DNA from: JAAZAI01 sp050942875
GTDB taxonomy: Bacteria; Verrucomicrobiota; Kiritimatiellia; RFP12; UBA3636
Direction of reading: 5' to 3'
Assembly: GCA_050942875.1 (NCBI GenBank)
Contig: JBMNOD010000033.1
Span: forward strand, 1 to 37,002
DNA: 37,002 nucleotides
The position numbers and the translations under genes were made by a program. Each line of letters opens with the position of its first letter. The first letter of the stretch is position 1. Below, piece after piece: positions 1-7,271 of the stretch. Under the pieces are notes generated by a model. The model saw only the letters and a program-made list of their open reading frames with translations, made no database searches and was not told where the DNA came from.

Positions 1-34
1 ATCTGTTGTTTACCCGAATTATAGAACACTTCTT

Positions 35-80
35 TCCGTCATGGAAGGACAAACGCCTTCCATGACGGATTTTCTTTCGT
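35..80 (+). terminator. Rho-independent terminator of an upstream gene
   Basis: Perfect 14-bp stem (arms 35-48 and 56-69) with a 7-nt loop, followed by a T-rich run from 70. The T-run lies on the plus-strand 3' side, so it ends a plus-strand transcript whose gene lies left of the window. On the minus strand the stem is not followed by a T-run. Confidence 0.85.
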
Positions 81-224
81 TTCAACTCCTTGCCGCGCAA
101 CAATGTGCGGAATTGGGACAGGCTCTATTTACAATTCAGCACACTGGGCGTTCGTTAAAGGCGGCAGGATGACAGGAACTTGCCGTCGCTCAACCAGCAG
201 CCTTTCAGCACGAACCGCCAGCCG
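81..224. other. Intergenic spacer with one GGGACAG-type repeat
   Basis: No gene seen. Positions 111-132 match, with few changes, a repeat at 8307-8329 (AATTGGGGACAG followed by a pyrimidine-rich part and ATTTAC). No clear terminator for the minus-strand operon ending at 225 was found here. Confidence 0.5.
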
Positions 225-971
225 CTACTCCGCCACCTGAAACACAAGCTGGCAGGAAGGTGCGCTGGAGGCGCGCGCGGCCATGGCGCGGCGTTCGAGG
301 CGGAGCGCCTCGGTGGGGGGGAGCGCATGGCGGCTCAGCACGGCGGCCGTCGCGGCGCCGTCGGCGCCGAAGGTCACGTGCGCCCAGATCGAACGGCCTG
401 CCATCGTACGAAGCTCGAGGTCTGAAACGTCGGGCACGATGACGTCCGGTTCCGATGCCATGCAACGCACCGCAGGACGCCGCGGCGACGGAGGAGCCGG
501 TGGCGCCCCAAGTCCGAGCGGCGGAGCCGCCGGGGGGCGTGCGCGCAACACGGTGGCGTCGCCGGGCCAATGGCTCGGCGGTGCGGACGGAGGCAGGAAA
601 TCCGTGACCGCAAACGCCGGATCCGCCGGCGGCCGGAGCGAGGGCGCCTCGGCGGCGGCGTCGCCAGGCAGCGGGCCGTCGCCTGAAAAGCCAACAGACG
701 AACGAAACGCGAAAAGCGTCGGTGCATGGAGAAGCGCATCGGTCGTCTGGCGTGTGGCGTTGCAGATTTCAACTGTCATCGGTTGCGCGCGGCTACGGCT
801 GATTGTGGTCGAGCGGAGCTTGGGCCAGAGCGCCCATCCTGCCACGGTCAGCAACAACACCATGACCAAATCAAGGTGAAACGCATGCATCGGCCGATAG
901 CGGAAAGGGCGGCGGCGGCGACGACGACGGCGCGTCCCGGCTTTTGAAAAAATCGCGAACATGGCCGTCAA
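225..971 (-). CDS. TonB-like energy transducer
   Basis: Probable periplasm-spanning protein that would pass energy from the adjacent ExbB/ExbD-type motor to a partner in the outer envelope. The N-terminus is very Arg-rich, followed by one membrane segment (LDLVMVLLLTVAGWALW, about residues 32-48). A long Pro/Ala-rich stretch follows, and a C-terminal domain of about 80 residues with WAHVTFGADGAATAAVL, which resembles the TonB C-terminal pattern (V-x-V-x-F-x-x-D-G). The start is uncertain: TTG at 971 overlaps the exbD stop as TTGA, which favours translational coupling; ATG at 962 is in frame. It is the last gene of the TPR-exbB-exbD operon. The TonB assignment rests on architecture and position; sequence similarity is weak by eye. 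Confidence 0.6.
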   Translation of the reverse strand: MTAMFAIFSKAGTRRRRRRRRPFRYRPMHAFHLDLVMVLLLTVAGWALWPKLRSTTISRSRAQPMTVEICNATRQTTDALLHAPTLFAFRSSVGFSGDGPLPGDAAAEAPSLRPPADPAFAVTDFLPPSAPPSHWPGDATVLRARPPAAPPLGLGAPPAPPSPRRPAVRCMASEPDVIVPDVSDLELRTMAGRSIWAHVTFGADGAATAAVLSRHALPPTEALRLERRAMAARASSAPSCQLVFQVAE

Positions 972-1489
972 CGGCTCCTCGCCACGCAGCAGACGCGCGT
1001 CGCGCCCGCGCCGCGCAGCAGATTGGCCAGGCGCATCGCGTCTTCGTGCAAGGTGGCACGGTCGAGATAGAGCAGCACCTCCGTCTCGCCGCGCCGCTGC
1101 ATCGTCTCGGCGACGGCATTGCGCAACGTTGAAATCCGATGGACTTGCGATAAATCGTATTCGCTGTCGTCGAAAAAGACGACGAGGCCAATGGGTTCGA
1201 CCACGGCGCCGTCGTCCTCGGGCGCCGTCGCCCTCGGCACGGGCGCGGTGCGGATGGCCTTGGCCACGAGCACGAGCGACGAGCGCGTCCCGTCGTGGAA
1301 CGGCGCCGTCGGCAGCTCCACCGGCTGGCCGGGGACCAGCGAGGCGCTTCGCATGAAGAAGACATAGGCGACGACCAGCAGCGCGACGTTGATCCAGGGC
1401 ACGACGGCGAAAAACAGGGTGTAAATCCGGCTTCGGGGCTGGTAGCGCGTGCGAAGGCTCTCGCGAGGGAGCCGCGAAAACCAGTCCAT
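968..1489 (-). CDS. exbD: ExbD/TolR-type biopolymer transport protein with Asn at the key Asp position
   Basis: 173 residues: short basic cytoplasmic N-terminus, one membrane helix (about 22-46, VVPWINVALLVVAYVFFM) and a periplasmic domain ending in a segment like the ExbD fold (VLLYLDRATLHEDAMRLANLLRGAGATRV). In ExbD/TolR the helix begins P-x-I-D-V and the Asp carries protons; here the same place reads PWINV, so Asp is replaced by Asn. The start at 1489 was chosen because the membrane helix and family match begin here; the longer upstream frame runs through repeat DNA. The start codon lies in an 11-bp hairpin (1486-1511). The gene is downstream of exbB but separated by a 331-nt insertion-like gap, and it overlaps the tonB-like gene. 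Confidence 0.75.
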   Translation of the reverse strand: MDWFSRLPRESLRTRYQPRSRIYTLFFAVVPWINVALLVVAYVFFMRSASLVPGQPVELPTAPFHDGTRSSLVLVAKAIRTAPVPRATAPEDDGAVVEPIGLVVFFDDSEYDLSQVHRISTLRNAVAETMQRRGETEVLLYLDRATLHEDAMRLANLLRGAGATRVCCVARSR

Positions 1490-1511
1490 GGCTCCATGCG
1501 TGGAGCCATGG
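1486..1511 (-). promoter_or_regulatory. Hairpin over the exbD start codon
   Basis: Perfect 11-bp inverted repeat (arm CCATGGCTCCA, 1486-1496, and its complement 1501-1511) with a 4-nt loop. The exbD ATG (1489-1487) lies inside the 3' arm of the transcript. Such a stem could hide the start codon. No ordinary Shine-Dalgarno sequence is visible upstream of it. Confidence 0.5.
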
Positions 1512-1809
1512 AGAGAGGAGTGAGAAGAGAGGAGAGGGGTGTTTCCGCTGGGGACACCCCAGCCCCCGTTGTTACCTCCCCTTTCTGTGTCTTTCTGTGT
1601 GTTTTTTGTGGCCATCCCCCCCCCGTTCACGTTCGCGTACCCGTTCACGTCTTCCGTATCTCGTGTACGGGAACGTGTACCGCTTTGCTGTGTACGTGTA
1701 CGATCCTGCGACTCTCCGTTCACATTTTGACCGTCAGGGCATTGGTCAATCCGGGGTCTGGGGTGTCCCCAGCCTGAACTTCTCTCTTCTCTCTTCTCGC
1801 CGCTCTCTA
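1511..1809. mobile_element. MITE-like 299-bp element between exbB and exbD
   Basis: The outer 58 bp (1511-1568) and 58 bp (1752-1809) align as ungapped inverted repeats with 46 of 58 matches by eye. Their best part is a 14-bp perfect match (GCTGGGGACACCCC at 1547-1560 and its complement at 1760-1773), flanked by purine-rich/pyrimidine-rich arms. The 183-bp centre holds a copy of a dispersed repeat (1642-1703) also found at 5067-5122 and 8470-8536. There is no coding capacity for a transposase. No clear target duplication was identified, so movement by transposition is not proven. Confidence 0.5.
1642..1703 (+). repeat. Dispersed repeat family A, copy 1
   Basis: GTGTACG-rich repeat. The shared core reads TTCCGT-n-TC-n-CGTGTACG, then ACCGCT-n-GCTGTG, then ACG-n-GTACG. 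Other copies in the same orientation are at 5067-5122, inside the TPR gene, and at 8470-8536. Confidence 0.6.
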
Positions 1810-1820
1810 ACATCCGCATC

Positions 1821-2435
1821 TCACTCTCCACGCAAGGAGTCGAAGAAGAAAACGATCTCGGAGGCGGCGGCGCGCATGTCGAGAACGAGGCGGTCGATGT
1901 TGACGACGAGCACGTGGAAGCCAATGAAGCAGGGAATCGCCACGAGCAACCCTGCCGCCGTGGTGATCGCGCCGGGGATGAGCCCGCTGGTGATGTCGGC
2001 CGTCGAAACGAATGGCGCCTTGGCGTTCATTGCAATGAGGGCGTTGAGGATGCTGTGGACGACGCCGAGCAGACCGGCGAGCGGCGTGATTTGCGCCACC
2101 AGCGCAAGCAGCGAAAGACGCCGCTCCATACGTGAGATTTCCGCCCGTCCGGCTTCGTCGAGCTCGTCGATCATCCGATCGCGGGACAATTCGCGACGCT
2201 GGATCGCCGTGGAGACGAGCCGGGCGACTGGGCCCGGTGTTTCCTCGCACAGGGCGATCGCCTCCGTGATGTTGCCGCGGCGGATGATGTTGAAGATGCC
2301 GGCGAGGAAGTCTTTCGCGTCGATGCGCGCGCGATGGAGGTGCAGCGCGCGTTCAAGAAAGACGAACAGCGCCACGAGTCCGATGAAGAGGATGAACCAG
2401 AGAACCGGTCCGCCTTGGGTCAGCATGTCATGCAT
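1821..2435 (-). CDS. exbB: MotA/TolQ/ExbB proton channel family protein
   Basis: 204 residues, normal for the family. Inner-membrane channel subunit that would form a proton-driven motor with ExbD. Three membrane segments are visible: about 10-30 (VLWFILFIGLVALFVFLERA), 105-128 and 150-172. A cytoplasmic domain lies between the first two. The family hallmark region is present (LLALVAQITPLAGLLGVVHSI, and GLIPGAITTAAGLLVAIPCFIG in pieces), matching the 'A..AP.LGLLGTV..m' and 'aLv.TA.GL.vAIPa' patterns. The start lies 1 nt after the TPR gene's stop, so the two are co-translated. Downstream, exbD is displaced by a repeat element. Confidence 0.9.
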   Translation of the reverse strand: MHDMLTQGGPVLWFILFIGLVALFVFLERALHLHRARIDAKDFLAGIFNIIRRGNITEAIALCEETPGPVARLVSTAIQRRELSRDRMIDELDEAGRAEISRMERRLSLLALVAQITPLAGLLGVVHSILNALIAMNAKAPFVSTADITSGLIPGAITTAAGLLVAIPCFIGFHVLVVNIDRLVLDMRAAASEIVFFFDSLRGE

Positions 2436-2436
2436 T

Positions 2437-5337
2437 TCATTTTCTCCGCCATTCGATCACGCCGTCCGCGCCCGCCGCCGTTTCCGCCGGCAGCCGTTCG
2501 CGGCGGATCCGCTCCAGCCGCCGCGCCGCCTCTTCCGCCCCGGGCCAGTTGCCCGTGGCGATTCGCGCGAGCATCGCGGCGGCCGCCTTCCAGTTTTCGC
2601 GCCGCTCCAGGATTTCCGCGGCGCCGAGAACGCCGCGCGAATACCAGATGCGCGAAGGCGAATCCGGCGTCAGCCCGGCCTCGCCGCCTTCGTGTTCGAA
2701 CATCAGGATGACATCCTGATAATAGCGCTGGAATGCCTCGTCGATGCGTCCCGCCTTTTCAAGGCTGCGCCCCGTCTTGTACTGGCATTGCAGGATCGTT
2801 TCAAAAGATTTCGGCGCCGGGTGCGCCAACACGCCCTCGTAGGCCGCCACGCTTTCCGCATAGCGCACGGCGTTGTCTTCGCCCAGCGTGAAGAAGCAGT
2901 CGCCGCGCCGTCCCATCGCCCGGAGGCGCAGATCGTCGTCGCGCGCCGTCTTGACGACGTCGTCGAAGAGCAGCAGCGCCGCATCGAACTGCAGGAGTTC
3001 GCAGAGCGCCTCGGCATGGGTGAACTGCGCGATCGGCACGCAACGGCTTTCGGGGTGCGCGCTCGTCAGCGCCGCGGCCGTCTCGATCGCCTCGCTGTGC
3101 TTCCCGAGGTAGAACTGCGCCTGCGCTTTCAGCAGCAGCGCCGAATCGACTCTCGGGGAGGCCGGCCATTTCCGAGCGTAGTCGGAAAACGACGCTTCGG
3201 CCTTCGCATACTCGCCGGCGTTGAACTGCCGCCGCCCCAGCCAGAAGAGCGCTTCGCGGCTCCACTCACCATTCTCCGTGCCGTCGATGAGCGCGGTTGC
3301 CGCGGCGACCGCTTCTTCCACGCGTCCGAGCGCCAGCAATGCCTCCGCTTTCATGAAGCGCGCTTGCTCGCTTGCTTCGCCGCCGTTCTGGACCGTTGCC
3401 GCCATCTCAAACGCCGCCAGCGCCTCGTCGGGCTTCTCGGCGCGAAGTGCCAGCAGCCCCATTCCAAGCAGCGATGGCGCCCGTAGCTGGGGATCCGGAA
3501 ACTCCGAGGCTCGACGGTAGAGCCCGAGCACCTGCGCCTGCCCCACGGGCGTCGCCATCGCCTCCGCCGATCTCGCCAAGATCTGGGCTGCGCGGAAGAA
3601 CGCTCGACCTGCCTCGGCGCGCGCCGGATAATCGGCCGCCACACGGATGAACGCCTCTGCGGCAGCCGCGGGGTCAAGCTCCGCAAGGCATTCCGCCGCC
3701 AGCAGCCGTGCCGCCGGCTCAATGTCTCCACGACCCGTGGAGACATTGAGCGAGGCGTTCTCGCTCCGCTCCAATTCCAGCAGGTCCTCGATCACCGCCA
3801 GCGCCTCGCGCGGCATCCCGCTCGCGCGCTTCGCCTCGGCGAGATTGAAGAGATTGGCCCGCTTCGCCTCAAGATCCGGCGACTGCTCGGCCGCCGAACG
3901 AAACGCATTCGCCGCCTCGCCATAGCGCTTCAGCCCCGCGAAGGCCAGCCCCTGACCGCGGCGAGCGGCGGCCTCCAGCGGATTGTCGGCAAAGGACGCA
4001 ATGAAAAGCGTGTAGAGATCCAGCGCTTCGGCGAAGCGGCCCGCCTCCACATGCACATCCGCCAGCGCCTTGACGGCGATGGCGACCGACGGCGACGTCG
4101 GCGCAAAGGCAATCAGCGCTCGCGCCTCGTTGGCCGCGCGCTCCGCAAAACCACAGCGGGCAAGCGTCCGAGCCAACTCGATCTGGCATTCCAGACGCAC
4201 TCCCGGCGACGCGGCCGTCGCCACGGCTCTCTCGGCGATTTCGACGGCTTGCGCATCGCCTGTCTCGCGAGCGCGCATCATGGCGCTCGCCGCGAGCGCC
4301 AGCGCCATGTGGTCCGGGTTCGTTGCCGGACCTGCCAGCGCCGTCGCGAGCACCGCCAGCGCGTTTGTAACGCCGCCGGTGTCGTCGAGCGCACGCGCCT
4401 GCAACAAGGCGGCCACGGCCGCCTCTTGCACGCGGTTCGTGTCGCCGACGAGCGGTTCCAGCAGCGCGGCGGCGTCCGCCGCGCGGCCGGCCTCGATCAA
4501 CAGCCGCCCGCGGTCGAAGAGGACATCGGCCGAGGGTTCGGCCAGCGTCGCCAGAAGGCGCTCCGCTTCTTCGGGGCGTCCCGCCTGCCCCAGGGCATGG
4601 GCTTGCAGACGCAGCGCAGATTCCGCCAGCGGATCGTCCGGGGCGAGTGCCGCGCCCAGATTGTCGAGCACCACTGCGGCGGCGGCGAACTGCCCTGCCA
4701 GCACGTGGGCGCGGGCAAGCCAGTAGCGTTTCAATGGCGCCAGCGCCGGATCTTCTGCAGGCAGCGCCTGGTCGTCGATCTGGCCCGAGGCGAGCAGCGC
4801 GAGCCAGGCGTCAGGTGCCAGACGCCGCTCGCAGACCTTCATCAACACGGTGAAGGCTCGTTGACGAATCGGATCGGGGGAGCTTGCATCGAAAAGCGCT
4901 TTTGCCGCCTGCGACCAAGCCAGATCATCGAGCGAATCCCGATAGGCATGCTCGGCCAGGACGACCGCTGGCAACGGCGTCGCCAGCACGGCTTCGATCG
5001 ACGCCGCCCCCTCTGCAACAGGGGCACGGACATTCCTGTCCGTGTTCGCATCCTTCGCCACGCCTTCGTTCCCGTTTTCCGTCTCCCGTGTACGTGTGCC
5101 GCTGCGCTGTGCAGGTGTACGGTCTTCCTTGACCACGCCACCTGCGTCATTTGTCATTTGCAATTTGTCATTTGCAATTTTCTCGGCCGCCCCCTCAACG
5201 CCTGCGGCCGGCGATGCCGTCGCATTCGTCGCCGCCGCGCAGACCCACGCCGCAAAGCAGGCGAGCCCAAGCGCGACGCCGGATGAGCGCCGCGACCCTC
5301 CGCCGAGAATTGTTGCCATTGACCAGGACCAGTGCAT
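2437..5337 (-). CDS. Secreted TPR-repeat protein with repeat-derived N-terminal linker
   Basis: 966 residues. A signal peptide is visible after a possible second start (MATILGG at 5319): Arg-containing n-region, hydrophobic GVALGLACFAAWVCAAA, then Ala/Ser/Pro. Residues from about 120 to the end are alpha-helical, with many TPR-type units rich in A-x-x-L/Y...A...F patterns (for example GEYAKAEASFSDYARKWPASP, split by eye). Likely a periplasmic scaffold or partner of the downstream ExbB/ExbD/TonB motor, as in similar TPR-exbBD operons. Residues about 52-112 are unlike the rest: they are translations of three repeat families that occur as non-coding DNA elsewhere in this window (5021-5044, 5067-5122, 5150-5177). 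Start 5337 or 5319 is undecided; neither has a well-placed Shine-Dalgarno sequence. Confidence 0.8.
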   Translation of the reverse strand: MHWSWSMATILGGGSRRSSGVALGLACFAAWVCAAATNATASPAAGVEGAAEKIANDKLQMTNDAGGVVKEDRTPAQRSGTRTRETENGNEGVAKDANTDRNVRAPVAEGAASIEAVLATPLPAVVLAEHAYRDSLDDLAWSQAAKALFDASSPDPIRQRAFTVLMKVCERRLAPDAWLALLASGQIDDQALPAEDPALAPLKRYWLARAHVLAGQFAAAAVVLDNLGAALAPDDPLAESALRLQAHALGQAGRPEEAERLLATLAEPSADVLFDRGRLLIEAGRAADAAALLEPLVGDTNRVQEAAVAALLQARALDDTGGVTNALAVLATALAGPATNPDHMALALAASAMMRARETGDAQAVEIAERAVATAASPGVRLECQIELARTLARCGFAERAANEARALIAFAPTSPSVAIAVKALADVHVEAGRFAEALDLYTLFIASFADNPLEAAARRGQGLAFAGLKRYGEAANAFRSAAEQSPDLEAKRANLFNLAEAKRASGMPREALAVIEDLLELERSENASLNVSTGRGDIEPAARLLAAECLAELDPAAAAEAFIRVAADYPARAEAGRAFFRAAQILARSAEAMATPVGQAQVLGLYRRASEFPDPQLRAPSLLGMGLLALRAEKPDEALAAFEMAATVQNGGEASEQARFMKAEALLALGRVEEAVAAATALIDGTENGEWSREALFWLGRRQFNAGEYAKAEASFSDYARKWPASPRVDSALLLKAQAQFYLGKHSEAIETAAALTSAHPESRCVPIAQFTHAEALCELLQFDAALLLFDDVVKTARDDDLRLRAMGRRGDCFFTLGEDNAVRYAESVAAYEGVLAHPAPKSFETILQCQYKTGRSLEKAGRIDEAFQRYYQDVILMFEHEGGEAGLTPDSPSRIWYSRGVLGAAEILERRENWKAAAAMLARIATGNWPGAEEAARRLERIRRERLPAETAAGADGVIEWRRK
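5021..5044. repeat. Palindromic repeat family B, copy 1 (in coding sequence)
   Basis: A hairpin with perfect arms CACGGACA and TGTCCGTG around TTCC, preceded by GGGG. The whole 24 nt are identical to 28691-28714, which is intergenic. Here it is read in frame as TDRNVRAP within the TPR protein. Confidence 0.65.
5067..5122 (+). repeat. Dispersed repeat family A, copy 2 (in coding sequence)
   Basis: Same core as 1642-1703 and 8470-8536. It is translated on the minus strand as RTPAQRSGTRTRETENGNEG in the TPR protein. The intergenic copies have the same reading-frame style (RTRTQQSGTRSRTRDTE and RTRAQRSGSRTRKKQTR) but no gene. Confidence 0.6.
5150..5177. repeat. 14-bp tandem repeat, two units
   Basis: Two perfect adjacent copies of TTTGTCATTTGCAA (5150-5163, 5164-5177). 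On the minus strand this is read as part of IANDKLQMTND in the TPR protein. AT-rich, unlike the surrounding high-GC codons. Confidence 0.75.
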
Positions 5338-5647
5338 TGGCGTGCAATTCTAACACATCCTCCCCCCGAGGGCAATCGGGCAGAGGATGTGAAGGAAGCG
5401 AGAGGTGAGAAGCGGGACGACACGGCCCACGACGGGCGAACGGAAAGCCGATGCGCTGGAGGCCGCCGTCCCGGCGCGAGTTCGCCATGCCGTGGGCCAT
5501 CGCCACCGTTCGTCGCGGGCCCGTGAGGGCGTTTTGCGCAAGAAAGAGGGAAGAAGCGCCCTGTTGTTCGACAAAGTTCACGACCACGTTTCCCCTGGCC
5601 CCGACAAAGCTCCCCTTCGGCGTTCCCGCCTCTCGCTTCCGGGCCCG
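5338..5647. other. Intergenic region: hairpin and family C repeat
   Basis: 310 bp between the TPR operon and the flotillin gene. Contains a hairpin at 5354-5391 (9-bp outer arms CACATCCTC / GAGGATGTG and an inner CCCGA/TCGGG stem), which would lie in the 5' leader of the TPR operon. Also contains a 46-bp repeat at 5431-5476 that recurs inverted at 8386-8432. No gene and no clear sigma-70 promoter were seen. Confidence 0.5.
5431..5476 (-). repeat. Dispersed repeat family C, copy 1
   Basis: Read on the minus strand it begins CGCCGGGACGGCGG and ends TTCCGTTCGCCCGTC. It matches 8386-8432 (plus orientation) at about nine of ten positions. Shorter, more diverged relatives lie at 28780-28950. Confidence 0.6.
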
Positions 5648-7219
5648 CTAGCCCTCAGCGGCTGCGGGCGGCTCGTCCGCCTTGACTTTGCCGAGGTACT
5701 CGGGGAGCTCGACGCCGGCCATGGCGGCGACGTCCTGGACCGGGGGCAGCGACTTGATGAGGCTGGAGAGGAAGTTCGCGGTGGAGGAGCCTTTCTCCGA
5801 GGAGCCGGTGTCCCAGACCGTGACCTTGTCGATCTTGAGGTTGCTGATGGCCTCGGTCTGGCGCGCCACGATGGCTTCGAGCTTTTCGATCATGAGCATC
5901 GTCGCGGCGGCCTTCGGGTCGCCGCCGGCGCTTTCGATGAGGCGCAGATAGCCTTCGGCCTTCTTCTCGAGGAGCGCCTTCATGCCTTCGGCCTCGGCCT
6001 GGTACTTCAAGAGCACGCCGTCGGCCTCGCCCTTGGCGATCGTGCGCACGCGGTCGGCCTCGGCCGAGGCGGCGATGGCGATCTTCTGCCTCTCGATTTC
6101 GCGCTGGGCGATTTCCTCGGCGTTGAGGCGCTCCATCTCGGCGCGGTACTGCGCCTTCTGGATTTCGACCTCGGCCAGGCGCTTCGCGACCTCCGCCTGG
6201 CGCTGGGCCTCCGCCTGGCGGATGGCGAGCTTGGCGTTGGCGTCGGCGATCTCGGCCTTGGCCTTGTTCTCGCCTTCGACGGCCGCGGACTCCTGGTCGG
6301 CGATGTACACGCGCTGGTCGGCGATGGCGCGCATCTTGCCCTTCTCGGCCTCGGCGAAGTTCTCCATCAGCTTGATTTCCTTGAGGCGGTTGGCCTCGGC
6401 CTCGCCGACCATGGCGGCCGTCTCCTGCTCGGCCACGTAGATGCGGCGGCCGGCCTCGGCCTGCTTCTTGCCCTTCTCGGCTTCGGCGACGTTCTCCGCG
6501 ACGCGGATGGTCATCTCGCGGGTGTTGTCCGCCTCGCCGATGCTGCCGAGCTTCGTCTGGTGGGACACGTCGACCTTCGCCTTGTTGATGGCTTCGGCGG
6601 CGGCCTTCTTGCCGATGCTCTCGATGTAGTTCGACTCGTCCGTGATGTCCGTGATGTTGACGTTGATCAGGATGAGGCCGACTTTGTTGAGCTCGGGTTC
6701 GACGTTCTTGCGGACCTCGATGAGGAAGCTCTCTCGGTCCTGGTTGATCTGCTCGATGGTGAGCGAGGCCACGGTGAGGCGGAGCTGGCCGAAGATGATT
6801 TCCTTGACCATGTCCTCGATGGCCGGCGTGGCGAGGCCGAGCAGGCGCTCGGCCGCGTTCATCATGATCGCGGGCTCCGTGCTGATGCCCACGGTGAACG
6901 TGCTCGGCACGTTGATGCGGATGTTCTGGAACGAAAGCGCGCCTTGCAGCGGAATGCTGATCGTCATCGGCGTGAGGCTCAAGTAGGCGTAGTCCTGGAC
7001 GAGCGGGACGATGAACGCGCCGCCGCCGTGGATGCAGCGGGCGGACTTGTTGTCCTTCACCTTGCCGTAGATGACCAGGATGCGGTCGGACGGGCAGCGC
7101 TTGTAGAGCCGGGCGATGGCCATCATCGTGACGAAGACGATGATGACGATGGCGATGGCGAAGATCAGGATCGGGGGCATGGTGGAGGATGCGAGCATGG
7201 TCGGCGAATTCATGGTCAT
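5648..7219 (-). CDS. Flotillin-like SPFH/PHB domain protein
   Basis: 523 residues with start ATG at 7219, chosen because an AGAAAG purine stretch lies just upstream and the residues before it (to 7309) are not family-like. ATG 7213 is an alternative. Scaffold of membrane microdomains. One membrane segment near the N-terminus (PPILIFAIAIVIIVFVTMMAI, split by eye, about 14-35), then an SPFH/PHB domain (about 40-215: GGGAFIVPLVQDYAYLSL, LTVASLTIEQINQDRESF). A long Ala/Glu-rich coiled coil follows (about 230-440) with repeated AEAEKGK and EAEANRLKEI motifs, typical of flotillins, then a C-terminal tail. It follows the nfeD-like gene by 52 bp; NfeD-flotillin pairing is classical (compare B. subtilis yuaF-floT). 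Likely cotranscribed from the promoter at 7894-7922. Confidence 0.9.
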   Translation of the reverse strand: MTMNSPTMLASSTMPPILIFAIAIVIIVFVTMMAIARLYKRCPSDRILVIYGKVKDNKSARCIHGGGAFIVPLVQDYAYLSLTPMTISIPLQGALSFQNIRINVPSTFTVGISTEPAIMMNAAERLLGLATPAIEDMVKEIIFGQLRLTVASLTIEQINQDRESFLIEVRKNVEPELNKVGLILINVNITDITDESNYIESIGKKAAAEAINKAKVDVSHQTKLGSIGEADNTREMTIRVAENVAEAEKGKKQAEAGRRIYVAEQETAAMVGEAEANRLKEIKLMENFAEAEKGKMRAIADQRVYIADQESAAVEGENKAKAEIADANAKLAIRQAEAQRQAEVAKRLAEVEIQKAQYRAEMERLNAEEIAQREIERQKIAIAASAEADRVRTIAKGEADGVLLKYQAEAEGMKALLEKKAEGYLRLIESAGGDPKAAATMLMIEKLEAIVARQTEAISNLKIDKVTVWDTGSSEKGSSTANFLSSLIKSLPPVQDVAAMAGVELPEYLGKVKADEPPAAAEG

Positions 7220-7271
7220 GTTTCTTTCTGAGGGGTTTTGGGAAATTGCTGGAATGGCGGCGTTGCGCCGG

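Noticed and set aside
198..225. Similarity of the tonB-like gene's downstream sequence to 14670-14695 (CCTTTC-GCACG...CCGCCAGCCGC)
   Set aside because: Short and GC-rich. Could be a repeat, but too little to support a family by eye.
1597..3486. 629-codon plus-strand frame across exbB and the TPR gene
   Set aside because: Antisense to two well-supported genes; Arg/Ser-rich composition typical of a shadow frame.
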